Positions 22,289 through 35,182 are shown, counted from the first letter of the stretch. The stretch: DNA of 64,000 nt from Haberlea rhodopensis (GCA_907163345.1 CAJQUN010000040.1:310001-374000); one strand, 5' to 3'. The notes: generated by a model from the sequence alone, not told the origin. Numbers and translations are program-made.

Positions 22289-24262
22289 GATAACAAGAAG
22301 GGTAATTGGTCGGCCAATCGAGGATCTTCACAAGGGGAGAGGCCGGGAGAGCCTAGGTGCAACAATTGTGGAGGACCGCATTCTTCAAATAAGTGTCCTG
22401 CATGTTATGTCTGTGGCAAGATGGGCCACATTGCTCGGTATTGTCCCACCAGGGGAGGCCAGTCAGAGTATCAGGGCAACAGGCCAAGGTTTGAGGACAG
22501 GACAGTGCAGCAGAGGCAGCAATTTGGGCCTCGTCCATCGGGAGGTCAGACAGTGGGACCACCCCAGGGACAAGTATATGCACTGACCAGGGAGCAGGCT
22601 CAGGCAGCCCCGGAGGAGGTGATTGCCGGTACGTGCCATTTATTTACGTACCCTGCTTTTGTTTTGATAGATACAGGTGCCTCCCATTCCTTTGTGTCTG
22701 TGGGATTTGTGGAAAGACACCATATGCGCACGTCTTCTTTGCCCACGCCTCTATTGGTCTCGACACCCACTGGAAGAAATGTTGTTGCTGATCAGTTTAT
22801 GGCAGACTGCCTCATTTATTTTGAGGGCAACGAGTTGAGATCAGACTTGATTGTGCTGGGTATGTCAGACTTTGACTGCATCTTGGGAATTGATGTTCTG
22901 AACAAATATCAGGCAGTGGTAGATTGCCGACAGAGAACAGTGAAGTTCGGACCTGAGTTGGGCAGTCAGTGGACTTTCTTTGGCAACGGGTCTCGTGCGA
23001 AGATTCCGTTGATTTCAGCGATCAAGATGTCTCAGCTGTTGGAACGTGGGCACACGGGCTATCTTATTTATGTCGTGGACACGTCTGAAAAGAGTAAAGA
23101 ACTGAGGGTTGAGGATGTACCAGTTGTGGCAGAATTTGCTGATGTATTTCCAGAAGAGATCCCAGGATTTCCACCGGCCAGGGAAGTTGAATTTGGGATC
23201 GAGTTGCTGCCAGGGACATCCGCTATCTCTCGTGCACCTTATAGGATGGCACCGGCAGAGTTGAGAGAGTTGAAAGAGCAGTTGCAGGATCTCCTTGACA
23301 AGGGTTATATACGCCCGAGCGTGTCGCCATGGGGCGCACCAGTCCTCTTTGTGAAGAAGAAGGACGGTTCGATGCGGCTGTGCATCGATTACCGGCAACT
23401 GAATAAGGCTACAGTGAAGAACAAGTATCCCCTCCCAAGGATTGACGACTTGTTTGATCAGTTGCAAGGTACCAGGGTGTATAGCAAGATTGACTTGAGG
23501 TCCGGGTATCATCAGATTCGGGTCAGAGAGGAAGATGTGCAGAAGACAGCGTTCCGGACTCGATACGGGCATTATGAGTTCTTGGTGATGCCGTTCGGTG
23601 TGACGAACGCCCCGGCCGTCTTTATGAGTCTGATGAACAGAGTGTTTCAGCCGTATCTTGATCAGTTCGTCATCGTGTTCATTGACGACATTCTTATCTA
23701 CTCCCGGAGTGAGGAAGATCATGTGAAACACTTGAGGACAGTGCTTCAGATTCTCAGAGAGCATCAGTTGTATGCTAAGCTCAGTAAATGCGAGTTTTGG
23801 CTGAGCAGTGTAGTGTTTCTGGGGCATGTCATTTCGAGCAGCGGGATATCAGTGGACCCGAAGAAGATTGAGGCTGTGATGGAGTGGGCTGCCCCCACTT
23901 CTGTGCCTGAGATCCGGAGTTTTCTTGGTTTGGCCGGGTATTATCGGAGCTTTGTTGAGGGCTTTTCGAAGATTGCCAAGCCGCTGACTCAGTTGACTCA
24001 GAAGGGTGTGCCTTTCTTTTGGTCAGAAGCTTGTGAGGAGAGCTTCCAGGAGTTGAAGCACCGGTTGACGACGGCGCCAGTGTTAGTGATCCCGACGGAG
24101 AACTCCAGATTTGTTCTTTTTACTGATGCATCACTGCAGGGCCTTGGATGTGTTCTGATGCAAGATAAGCATGTGGTAGCTTATGCATCGAGGCAGTTGA
24201 AGCCGCATGAGACCAGATATCCAGTCATGACTTGGAATTGGCGGCTATCATCTTCGCCCTGA
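22289..24262 (+). pseudogene. Young Tekay gag-pol: zinc knuckle, protease, RT, start of RNase H
   Basis: Same frame as gag. There is a CNNCGGPHSSNKCP-like knuckle, then the standard CCHC CYVCGKMGHIARYC. Protease has VLIDTGASHSF (DTG 22670-22678) and GIDVL. The RT fingers and palm follow (GYIRPSVSPWGAPVLFVKKKD, RSGYHQIRVREEDVQKTAF, MPFGVTNAP), with catalytic FIDDILIY at about 23678-23701. RNase H begins VLFTDASLQGLG (about 24115). The frame is lost at about 24226-24231, where RNase H continues one frame over, consistent with one missing base. All visible catalytic residues are kept. Confidence 0.92.
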
Positions 24263-26040
24263 AGATCTGGAGACATTACTTATATGGCACTTCATTCACC
24301 ATATACACGGATCACAAAAGCCTCAAGTTTCTATTCACTCAGGCGGAGCTGAACATGAGACAGAGGAGATGGATGGACCTACTCAAGGACTATGATTGCG
24401 AGATTGAGTACCATCCTGGGAAGGCCAATTTGACAGCAGACGCTTTGAGCCGGAAAGTGAGGAGTTCTGCTGAGGACGTCATCCATTTGTCGGCTCTGAT
24501 GACCTCCTATTGCCATCTCGGCTATGATTTTGACATAGATACATCACCAGTGTATGTCTCTACCTTATTAGCTGAGCCAGATATTTATGAGAACATCAGG
24601 AGAGCTCAGAGATCAGATGCTGAGGTTCAGAGATGGTTGTCTATAGTGCATCTTGGTCAGCCGACGAAGTTCAGAGTGGCAGACGACGGATCTTTGAGAT
24701 TGGGTAACCGCTGGGTAGTTCCGAGTACGCCGGAGTTGCGTAAGGGAATCTTGGAGCGAGCTCACAGTAGCAGACTTAGCATCCACCCAGGCGGGAAGAA
24801 GATGTACAGAGATCTGCGTGGTCAGTTTTGGTGGAAGAGAATGAAGTCCGATGTCGTCGCTTTTGTGAAGAGGTGTTTGATCTGCCAGCAGGTTAAGGCA
24901 GAGAGACAGAGACCTGGCGGCGAGTTGAGAAGCTTGGAGATACCGAAGTGGAAGTGGGAGCACATTTCCATGGACTTCGTGACTCATTTGCCGAGGAGTG
25001 CTTCAGGCTTCGATGCTATTTGGGTGATTGTGGACAGATTGACTAAGGTAGCCCACTTTATCCCCTATAGCATGACATTTACATTTTTGAGGATGGCGCA
25101 GTTGTATATTAGAGATGTGGTAAGATTGCATGGGATCCCCGTTTCCATTGTGTCAGATCGAGATCCGCGATTCACATCTCATTTCTGGGAAGGCCTTCAG
25201 TCAGCTTTGGGAACTGAGGTCAGATTGAGCACTGCTTATCATCCTCAGACGGATGGCCAGACCGAGCGCACGATTCAGACGCTCGAGGACATGTTAAGAG
25301 CTTGTGTTTTGGAGTTCGATGCCTCTTGGCAAGATTCAGTGCCTCTGGTAGAGTTTTCTTATAACAATAGCTACCAGGCAAGTATTCAGATGGCTCCGTT
25401 TGAAGCTCTTTATGGCAGACGATGTAGATCACCCTTGTGTTGGGATGATTTGGACAGTAGATCAGTCGGAGGGCCTGAGTTGATCCGGGAAATGGAAGAG
25501 AAGATAAAGATTATAAGGCAGAAAATGAAAGCGGCCCAAGACAGACAGGCAGCTTATGCGAATAAACGGCGGAGACCGTTAGAGTTTCAGTTGGGAGATA
25601 AGGTCTTTTTGAAGATCTCGCCTTTCAGAGGCGTTGTGCGGTTTGGGATGCGCGGGAAACTGTCTCCGAGGTTTGTGGGACCGTACGAGATTTTGCAGCG
25701 CATTGGCACATTGGCTTACCGACTGGCTTTGCCGCCTTCTTTATCTGGGATACATGATGTGTTTCATGTATCAATGTTGCGAAAGTATGAGCCGGATCCG
25801 TCTCACGTGTTACAGCCTTCCGAAGTTCAGTTAGAGTCAGATATATCTTATGTGGAACGGCCTGTTAGAATTCTGGACAGAGCAGACCGTAGACTTCGGA
25901 ACAAAGTGATACCGATGATCAAAGTTCAGTGGGATCGCAGGGGTGTCGAGGAGGCTACGTGGGAGACGGAGCAGCATATGGTGCAGCACTACCCGGAACT
26001 ATTCTCTGGTATGAGTTTATGTTTAGTTCTGTTGGGGTAA
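24232..26040 (+). pseudogene. Young Tekay pol: RNase H, integrase, chromodomain
   Basis: Continues RNase H (ELAAIIFALKIWRHYLYG, YTDHKSLKF) and its tether (DYDCEIEYHPGKANLTADALSRK). Integrase has the HHCC domain (about 24760-24895, CLICQQ), then D,D,E at SMDFVTHLP, SDRDPRF and DGQTERTIQTLEDML. The C-terminal GDKVFLKISPFRG and GPYEIL motifs follow. The last 60 or so residues (RPVRILDRADRRLRNKVIPMIKVQW...EEATWETE) form a chromodomain, which in chromoviruses helps target integration to heterochromatin. The frame runs to TAA 26038-26040, slightly past the usual end. It is open throughout, so only the upstream single-base deletion uncouples it from RT. Confidence 0.93.
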
Positions 26041-26070
26041 GTGCATGTGATTTCGAGGACGAAATCTTAT

Positions 26071-26084
26071 AAGTAGGGGAGTAT
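26071..26084 (+). other. Polypurine tract of the young Tekay element
   Basis: AAGTAGGGGAGTAT abuts the 3' LTR, just after TTTCGAGGACGAAATCTT, a phrase conserved before the 3' LTR of Tekay-type elements and also found in the older element at 32750-32773. It is the priming site for plus-strand DNA. Confidence 0.85.
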
Positions 26085-28220
26085 TGTGACATCCCCGAAA
26101 TGGTTAATTGCTATTTGGCTTTAAATTATGTTTACATGATTAATTATGTGGTAATTGATTATGTGTTGGGATTTATTTACCTTATGTGGAAATGCATGGC
26201 CATGTGGGTAGGGTGACCCGGGATTGCATTTCAGGGTGCATGTGGTGCATGTTGGGTAAATATTATGGGAAGCATGATTTATTTGCCTTGGTTAGCAATT
26301 TATGAGAAATCATGTGTTAATTGATATTTGGTGCATTTTGAGTAAGTGCTTTGAAAAATATCATGTTGGAGTGTTTTATACACCATGGAATTGTTTGGCA
26401 TGCATTTTAATTTAAAACTCACCTTTATACCCAACCCCACCCCATCCACTCTTTTTACTTTACCAAATCAACTCCCACACAAACCCTTCTTCCAATTTTC
26501 GAGTTCCAACTTTGGGGTAAAGAGAAGTGCTTGCAAAATCTTGTTTTGAGGAGATTGTTGGGTGATTTGAGATCCCCAAGAGGTATGGGTACCTCATGTG
26601 TTAATTTTGTGAAGTTTTGTTTGAGTTTGGTTTGGTTTTGATTTGGTTTTAAAATGGGTTTTGTTGGGTTGTTGTGGGTTTGGTTAATGGTTGGATTTAT
26701 GGTTGTTTTAAGGTGTATTTTGGAAGTTTATGTTGTATATGGGTGTTTTTGGGTTATTGGGTTGGAGTATTATGGTTTATATGTGGTTTGGGAAGATTCT
26801 GTGCACATTAATGGCGATTTCTCGCCTTTTCAGCATTTCTCGATCGATCGAGAATAGCTCCCGATCGATCGAGCTCGGCAGTAAGGAAAGTGGGAAATTT
26901 TCGGGCTTCCCGATCGATCGAGAAAATTCCCGATCGATCGAGACGTTTTCCCGATCGATCGGCATGGGTGCCCGATCGATCGAGACGGGCAGTGAGGCGA
27001 TGGCCTCGGGGTGCAGACTCGCGATCGATCGGGTGAAAGGGCCGATCGATCGCCAGCCCCAGAAATGTTTTGCCTTGTTTTTTTTTGGCTATTTTGTGGA
27101 TTTTTGGTAATTGGACTATTATTGGGTTCTAATATTGATCTGTGTGAATATGTAGAACCAACCCAGGTGGCAACACAGCCGAGGAATTGAAGTCCTACCA
27201 TATTCCACTTTTGGAAAGGTACGTAGTGGACGTACGGGCACCCAACGGTAACATGTATTTTATATGCTCATTGTTTATGCATTGTGGATGCGAGTATATA
27301 TGTGGTATTGCATTGTGGATGCATATACATGTTGATTTATGCCATATGAGGTATTGCATTGTGGATGCATATACATGGTAATTTATGCATATTGATGTTA
27401 GATGCATATTATGATTATTGGATGCACATCCCATGAGTCGTGGTCATCCTTTGATGTTTTAATGCTTGCCGCTTTTTGTATTGGTTCCGCTAAATGTGAA
27501 GCGAGGGGTGGGAGCGCCGCATGTCACATTTGAGCGTGGTTGTCATATGGGGCGAGGAAAGGGTATTTGCCGCTCTCTGTGAAGCGAGGGGTGGGAGCGC
27601 CGCATGTCCATTGTAGCGAGGTTATCCTATGCCGCCCATATGAATATAAGCGAGGGGCATTAAAATACACTGTGATGGACAGACTAGGGAATGGTGACCA
27701 ATATGTGGTACAGTTGAGATGGTATATGATGTCATGACATGTTTTGGCCATTAAAAATAATCTGTTGATTATACTCATGAGTTATGGTACAGGGACAACC
27801 AAACGGAAAGCGTTTGAAATGCATGGAAAAACAGGAAGTGTTTTATATTGATTATGCATTACGCTTTATCTTCATATTGTGTTGAATATGAATGATTATT
27901 ATTGCTCATGTTTGGGGGTTGTCCTTGTAGGTACCTTTTTGGCATGATAGACGGGCTTGAACGGGTTGAGACAGTGAGCTTCACGAGCATCCTTGGTAGA
28001 TGAAAGGACAGGATTCTTTTGTATAGTGCCTACTCTAGGAGTAGCGTAAAACTATAGTGGACACATTCATTTGTTGGAATGTAATTAATCCTTTTGGTAG
28101 TCCTTTATTTTGGCATGTAAATGCTTAAAGCTCATAGACTCAACTTGTTTACTCTACTCTGATCATTATTATTAGCTCTATTATGCCTTAATTCCGCACT
28201 TAAGGATTAGGGTCCTTACA
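26085..28220 (+). repeat. 3' LTR of the young Tekay element
   Basis: 2136 bp, colinear with 19164-21299. Differences I found by eye are one T/A change (near 19588 against 26509), one missing base (near 20537 against 27457) and one extra base (near 21107 against 28026). The GATCGATC array recurs at about 26841-27053. It is followed by the CTAAT duplication. Confidence 0.95.
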
Positions 28221-29269
28221 CTAATCAATCAAAACTACAGTCGTTAATGATTGATTACCCAATTGTTTCTCCTAAGAATTCAATAACACCTACAGCCGGT
28301 AATTATTAATCTTAGTTGCTTCTTGATTAGCTATCGATTATGCATGTGAATACTCGACGATCAATCTAATAAACAAACACAATAATCATTGAAATCGATA
28401 CCAAGAAAGAATTGAAATCGAAATTAAATTCAACAAACAAACCAAAATTCTCACAAGAGATTTGAATCCAAAAGCAAGTATCCTTTAAACCAAGAATCTA
28501 AGAGTTTAGCATAGCATAATTGAATCTAAAAATAATAAGATATGATTCGAAAACATTAGATAAACAAAGGAAAAAAAATTACTAAGTCGAATCACGATTC
28601 CGGCTTGTCGATCCGGTTCCGTTCTTTGCGTTGTTCTTGATAAACATGAAAGAAAAATCTTCTAAAAACCTAAAACTATTCTAAAATCTCCAAAATCTAT
28701 CTAAGTGGTGGTGAAAAATCGAGTTATATGGTCTTGGAGGCTTAAAACTAGGTTACAATCTTTTAAACATGGTAAAAGACTTATTTCCAAAATTTCGGAC
28801 TCTTCGGCGATCGATCGCCCCTTTTATGGTGATCGGTCACTTCGTTATATTTTTCCAGCAAAATTCTTGAGGCGATCGATCACTATAAAGTGGCGATCGA
28901 TCGCTTCCCTCCAGTAGCCTCAGGCGATCGATCGCTACAAAGTGGCGATCGATCGCTGCTTCGTAAATTTTGTTGCTCAAGTTTCTGTCCATAGGCGATC
29001 GATTTCCTCTCCCATGCGGTCGATCGCCTCCTCCAAAATTACGTTTTTGCCATTTTCTTGATCAATTTTTGAGTCCTTGTCATGTTCATGTCTTTTCTTG
29101 GTCTTTACACATTATTTTTAGCTCGTTTTCTTCGATTGTACCTACAATTACACAAATATACGATTAGGTAGCATACGTATCACCAAATCGTAGACAATTA
29201 AGTGCTAAAGATGTGTCTATTTCTAGTCACATCAACTATGAATAAATACTACAATATGAACTCTTTTAG

Positions 29270-32200
29270 ATGAGAAAATCGAGAGTAATGGTAGTGATGG
29301 AAGATAAGTTTTCCTCTTTTGTTATGGGAAAATATGTTTACGAGAAGGCCATGTTGATGACATGGAAAATGATAATTGACTATCGTAGACTTGAGAAATG
29401 GAAATATCTGCTTAATCTCAATAATTATTCACTAGTGAAGAGATTAGAAATCGACTGAAGAATAAGACACCGATGTGGTGCGAAGTAGTTAAAACTGGAT
29501 TAAAGATGAATGAAGTGATATCATTGGGACAATCCAAGTAGTCCTAGAAAAAAATTCAGAAGTATCACTCCAATTTATCCAGCTCTAGTAGTTCTAGAGG
29601 CATTAAGAGATTGTAGAATACCAGATCTTTTCGAGGTCGTTGAGATCGTTGTAGATATAAGTATCTACTGATCCTGATGAAAGAATAAAAGGAACTGTTA
29701 TTGATTGTGGCCAGTCAGAGCATGTCTTACGTACTCAGGAACAGATGCAGCCATAACAACAAATACCCTGAGCTAGCGGTAGTTATCAGAGTGGTTATTC
29801 TTTTCGACCACTCAGTTCCAGCAGCAGTTAGTTATCTGTAGACCAGAGAGTATACCTTGATAGAGGAAACAATTATAGATGCCTCAGTACTAGTGATCAC
29901 AGATACATGTCTATTTGATCAAAATGCACAAGTTTTATTGAGACAAAATCATTGTTTTCATACATTGCATCAAATGTGCATTGATTATTATGATTTGGAA
30001 AATACACCAACCGAGATGATTTTACTATCCATACTTGTAATAGTAAACTATAGCTTACAGTTTAATGATAGTATTTTGGATTATCGAGGGCATAGATACT
30101 GTGATAAGTTTCGAAGTATTAGAGAAGATTTTATGGTGTAGTGAATTTTCGACAGTATTGTGGCTCCAAATGAAATGTTTACGGCCACGAATAGCAAACT
30201 AAGATATTGATAGTATCAGCTATGGAAATAATTGTGATTGCAATACTTGGAAAATGAAGGATATTTGATAATAAACAGTTGATACTCATCAGGAAGAGTC
30301 GAGGTTGACTGATATCTTAATGGTAAGAAAACTTACCAGATTTTCCTGAACAAATAAAGAATTTTCACTAGAGAAGGAAATCGATTTTAACTAGTCGTTG
30401 CTGCCAAGGAATAGATTCAATATCGAAAGTACTGTAAGGAATGTCATTAGCAAAGTTGACAGATGCAGAAGAATAGTTGCAGAATCTCCTTGATACGAGT
30501 ACATATGTCTGAGTATGTCATTTGAGGAAAACATCAGCATTGTCCGTGAAGAAGAAAGATGATATTATGAAGATGTGTATCGACTAAAGGTAGTTGAATC
30601 GGGCTATTGTCAAGAATAATACCCACTGCCTAAGATCAAGAACTATTTGATCAATTGTAAGGAACTTTGATGTATTTTCACTCTAGTTACCATCAGTTTG
30701 TGTCAAAAGAGAAAATGTTCTCTAGGCAATTGGTCAAACCAAATATATATAGGCATTTTGAATTTTTGAAAATGTCGTGTGGTCTGACAACTATACCAGT
30801 AGAGTTACGAATTTGATGAATAGAGTATTCCGTAACTCCTTATGCAGAAGTGTAATAAAATTCATCAGTGGTATACTAGTGTATTCAAGATCTAGAAGGA
30901 ACCACACAAAACATCTATGATTGGTTCTTCAGACGTTTCGTGAAGCTCAAATTGTATACCAAGTTATCGAATTGTAAATCTTGGTTGAATTGAATGTTAT
31001 TTTGGTATAGGTGATACCAGCTCACAGGATACCTGTTGATCCCAATAAAGTAGAAGTAGTACTAATTTGGCTAAGACCAACCAGTGTACTAAAGATACAA
31101 AGGGTTATGAGTTTTGGCAGATATTACAGGCTTTTATGGAAGGATGAACTAATTGACCAAGAAGAAACTTGCATTTCATTTGGTCAGAGGAATGAGAAAG
31201 CAAGTTTTATAAACTGAAATAAACGTGATACATTCTGATGCATCGTGAGGAGATGATTGCATATGCTTTGAGATAGTTGCAGCTGAAAGAATCATGATTT
31301 CATGCTCATGAACTCGAGCTTGTAGCCATTATTTTTGCCTTGAAGATGTGGCAACGTATCTGTGTAGCGAACAATTCATAATATACTCTGATTTTGGAGT
31401 TTAAAATATCTATTATTCAGTCAGAGTTGAACATGAGATACAAGCGATGACTAGATTTGTTAAAGAATTTGACTCTGATAGTCAATATCAATCAAGAAAA
31501 ATGAAAACTAGTAGCAGATGCACTGAACCAAAAAGTGCAAGGTGCAATGATAGCATCAATATATGCTTTGCACTTTGGTCACCTCAGATTTCAAAGATCG
31601 GAAAGACTCAAAAAACAGATCATACAAGATATGGATTGAAGAAATTGGTTCTGTCTCATCAACCAACTAGATTTTAGTATGCAATTTAGTGGCGAGTTGC
31701 GATTGAACAATCAGTAAATAACATCGAATCCTGCTGATTCGAAAGAATTATTACTGCAGAAAACACACTATAGATGACATAGTGTGTATTCTGGGAATGA
31801 TGAGATGTATAATTTTTGAGATCCTATTTATGACGGGATGGTATAAAGAAAGAAATTTTGGAATTTTGTAGCAAATTGTTTGACATGCTAACAGGTCAAG
31901 ATAAAAGTACGAGACATAATGGGATACTACAGAAATTGTAAGTACCACAATGAATTTGGGAAACTTCTAGTTTTGAGTTTTATAACTCAAATTGTTTAGA
32001 CCAAACAGAGATTTTGAAACAAGAAGAATCGGAATTGATTGACTATTCAATACAAGATATTGAGTTCATGATAGTCCATATGTTAATGAGAAATGACATG
32101 TTTGTGATATGAATAATGTGGTTTAGTTACAGTGAGATTTCTGTAACAACTATATCTGATTTAGATTCGAGGATAATGTTAGAATTCGAAAACTATTTTC

Positions 32201-32780
32201 AGAATGTCATGGGTACTAAATTAGTAATGAGTATTGCTTAGCATACCCATACTGATAGATAACTGAGAAAATATCCAGACTTTGGAAGTTATGTCTCAAT
32301 TAATAGCGATGAATTTAGTGAGAATTGAAAAAAATACTATTCACTAGTAGAATTTTCCTATAATTTAAGTTTCAGACAACTTTTGGATGGAATCGGTTGA
32401 GGTTTTTTAGAGCCATAATTGATGATCGCTGATATGATGATACGAAATTGATAATGAATTTTTGGCACAACTTGAGATTGTTGAGGAAATGTGAGGAATG
32501 ATGGATTTTCTACGAAAACGATTAAACTTGGCTTAAAGTGAGCAGATTTGATATGCCAACAAGAGAAATATATTGTTTTACGATGTTGCCTTGATACTTT
32601 GAACCTGTGGAGTCATAGAGAAGTTGATTAAGTGGTATGTCGTTGACACGATCACAACAGTTGTCATTGATACATGATGATTCTTATGTATCTATGAATG
32701 AGATTGAGACATCTCATATGATTTAATTTATTGAGTTATATTCAGTTTTGCGATTCGAGGACGAAATCTTTTTAAGAGGG
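29270..32780 (+). pseudogene. Decayed gag-pol of the old chromovirus
   Basis: No long frame survives, but translation in shifting frames recovers gypsy motifs in the correct order. There is a gag zinc-knuckle remnant (CGQSEH, near 29708). RT traces include a KKKDDIMKMCID stretch near 30550 and VDPNKVEVVLIWLRPTSV near 31030, matching the region after YIDD. RNase H appears as AHELELVAIIFALKMW near 31300, and integrase as FQNVMGTKLVMSIA near 32190. The many stops and indels show long decay without selection. The region between 31480 and 32150 is barely recognisable. Confidence 0.8.
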
Positions 32781-32787
32781 GAAGAAG
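32769..32787 (+). other. Polypurine tract of the old chromovirus
   Basis: The purine-rich run TTTTTAAGAGGGGAAGAAG ends directly at the LTR start TGTAAGG. It is preceded by the Tekay-type phrase TTCGAGGACGAAATC. Confidence 0.8.
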
Positions 32788-35182
32788 TGTAAGGCCCCGA
32801 TGCTAATTAATCCGGATTAAAGATGATTAAGCGAACCCGGATAATTAAAAGTATAGACTTTGAATTAAGGTGTTCCGGACCACGATAAGTCAACAACTAG
32901 TGGAACATGTTTTAGTGCATGAGCATGTGCATGATCATATGGCTTGGAGAACGCATGCCACTAATTAATTTAACTCATGTTTAATACATGATTTTGGATC
33001 ATTAATCTTGCAATTTAGTGAGGTATTGACACATGGAGTCTACTACACATTAAACATTAAAATATTTCCCCATTTCCTCCATGAAACTCACGCCCACCAC
33101 TTTAGATTCAGATTTTGGTTGCTTTGTAGCTAGCACTTTCTCTCTCTAATTCATAAAAAAAATTCCTCTTCCTTCTCTCATCCCCATTTTCGAAAATTCA
33201 GCCTTTCTTTCACCCAAAATTCTTTTAAGTTTGTGAATACATGTCACATGCAATCATAGAATTGAAGAGGCTTTGAGGTGGGAAGCTAGAAACCTCAAGA
33301 AATTGTGGGAGTGGAGGCTTGGATTGATCTTTGGTGGAGATTTTGGGTCTACAAGGGTATAAACCTGTTCTTATCTTTATTTAGATGACTTTTGTAGAAT
33401 TTGGGTCGAAAATTATAGGAAGAATCACAAAAATATTGGTGTCTTTTATTAAAACGGAATCTGAAAATATTTGATGTTGCATGCAGTAGATGATTTCAAA
33501 AATCCGATTTACTTAGCTTCGGAATATGACTTTTAGCCTCAAACAAAAGTTCTAGATATTTCAATTTTATGTCCATGCATGTCACATGCAGACTGTAATT
33601 CGATTTTATGGGCATTTTATCTTGCGAATTTGATTTCTGTATTCAAATAAAACTTGTATATATTTTCATTCTATTGAGTTTTAAAAAAAAGAGGACTCAA
33701 TTCGGACTTATTTCCGAGTAGTTATGAATTTTATACTTTAAGTGCACAATCTATGTCCACAATGTGGACGAAAATCGCATGCAGTGTGTTATCCGAGTTC
33801 CTGAGCATTTTTGGCTAGGAATTCCGGCAAATGTCCGGAAATACTTATTTTAGTACTTTGTGTTGGCTGTCATTTTCCACTGGAATCACCCCATTTAAAG
33901 TTAAAAGGAAAACGATATGGCGATTTTACTAAAACTGCTCGAGCTGGAAAATAGAATTTCAAAAACTACGTTTTTAGTGTTTTTACTACATTTAAATGGA
34001 GGAATTAGCTCGACATCATTAGAGAATAAATGAAGTCCTTTGAGTTTTTGAACTTTGAGAACTAGATTTGGGTCATTTAGACATCATACAAATTTATTAT
34101 GATTTTTGTACAAAAACTAGTCAGTCTGAATTTTGAAGAAAAATCAGTAAGAACCATCCTTAAAACTTCTCGTAGTTTTTGTGCCTACTTAAACACTTAT
34201 TGATAATTTTTAGTATATATGACAAGGTTAATAGATTCCGTGGTTGATCTGAGAAGTCTCGGTAGATTAGCTTGGGTCGAGGTACGTTGAAATGAGTTTT
34301 ATCATGACGTCTGGCAATGACGTGTAATGATGCTAATGTATGGCCTTATATGTCATTATTTGATTTATATGACTTATTTGCCATTATATGATTCTTATGT
34401 GACTATATGACATGATGAATGTCTTGGATACATGATATGTGAAATTACATGATTTGTATATACTTTCACATGAGATTGCATGATATATTGAGTTGCATAT
34501 GTCATTTGATGCATAAATGATTCATGGGCATATCATATTGATCTATCATTCCTTTGATATCCATGATTAAGACTGAGCTGATTAACTCTGAGTGTCGGGG
34601 ACGATGAGCACGGCGATGACATGCAGTATAGGTAGCGACTGTAGTCACGTGCGTGTCACCGGACCTAGAGACGAGGGATGGACGAACACAGCACATAGGA
34701 TGAGTCTCCTAGCGCAATGTGCGTGTGTTGTCACCCTCTACTCGAGCTGCATTATTTGATGATACCTTCCTTTGGACTCCGATATTTGGTATCTTGAGGA
34801 CATGGTGACGATGCTTACAGCGATGCATCGAGAGATACCAGAGCTCCTTAAGAGCGAGCTCAGGTTTATATTTTATGTTTTGCGTCCCGGTAGTTGTTAG
34901 AATATTTTTACCTATGTTTTAAATTATCGAGGTATGCCCCGAGTATCTGTATTTTAATTATTTTACTACTGGTTGATGATATACTTGATAATTTATGTTA
35001 TGATCAACATGTTTAATTGGAAACCGGAATTACATATTTTAAGTATCAGTATATATGTATCACCTAAAAGCGAAAAAAATTCTAGGGCCATTTAACAAGA
35101 CATTTGAAATTAATCTTCCGCTGTTTACATAAATTAATCATTGTATGATAATTAAACACCACATTAGGAACGAGCCCTCACA
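32788..35182 (+). repeat. 3' LTR of the old chromovirus
   Basis: TGTAAGG to CCTCACA, 2395 bp, colinear with 10094-12717. It lacks about 166 bp (junction near 34797) and about 90 bp (junction near 33570) of the 5' copy and differs at many single positions. It is followed by the CTAGC duplication at 35183-35187. Confidence 0.93.

Larger units (their letters stand above)
19164..28220 (+). mobile_element. Young Tekay/Del-type chromovirus, nested in an Athila-type LTR
   Basis: 9057 bp with two LTRs of 2136 bp, a CTAAT duplication, an initiator-Met primer-binding site (21304) and a polypurine tract (26071-26084). It has full-length gag, protease, RT, RNase H, integrase and chromodomain. In comparing the two LTRs I noticed one substitution and two single-base indels, so insertion was very recent in evolutionary terms. 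Coding defects are one TAG in gag and one single-base deletion in RNase H. It is the youngest layer of this nest. Confidence 0.95.
13291..29234 (-). mobile_element. Non-autonomous Athila-type element (gag-protease only), nested
   Basis: LTRs at 13291-14740 and 18693-29234 (the latter split by a further insertion) are flanked by ACTAT at 13286-13290 and 29235-29239. Read on the minus strand: LTR, a tRNA-Asp-type primer-binding site, one gag-protease frame, about 1.5 kb of non-coding sequence, LTR. No reverse transcriptase, RNase H or integrase trace exists between gag-protease and the 3' LTR, so it would need enzymes from another element. Without the Tekay insertion it is about 6.9 kb. It resembles the TR-GAG class of plant elements. 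Confidence 0.9.
18693..29234 (-). repeat. 5' LTR of the Athila-type element, split by a nested insertion
   Basis: The two pieces, 18693-19163 and 28221-29234, become continuous when 19164-28220 and one CTAAT copy are removed, giving about 1480 bp. It is colinear with 13291-14740. It has one additional unit of about 50 bp with GGCGATCGATCGC palindromes near 28870-28960. The outer end is followed by the ACTAT duplication. Confidence 0.92.
10094..35182 (+). mobile_element. Old Tekay/Del-type chromovirus, host of two nested insertions
   Basis: LTRs at 10094-12717 and 32788-35182 are flanked by a perfect CTAGC duplication. A primer-binding site for initiator Met tRNA lies at 12721 and a polypurine tract at 32769-32787. 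The coding part (29240-32780) is so eroded that only short gypsy RT, RNase H and integrase traces remain. The sequence TTCGAGGACGAAATCTT before the 3' end is shared with the young Tekay element inside it, so both belong to one lineage. Without the nested 15.9-kb Athila-type insertion it would be about 9.1 kb. Confidence 0.92.

Noticed and set aside
23015..23827. 270-residue open frame on the minus strand inside Tekay RT
   Set aside because: It lies opposite a well-conserved RT frame, has no recognisable domain and is a shadow of the GC-rich coding sequence.
29270..29460. Possible small gene starting MRKSRVMVVMEDK
   Set aside because: It lies where the old chromovirus gag should be and is followed by other decayed gypsy motifs; most simply a gag remnant.
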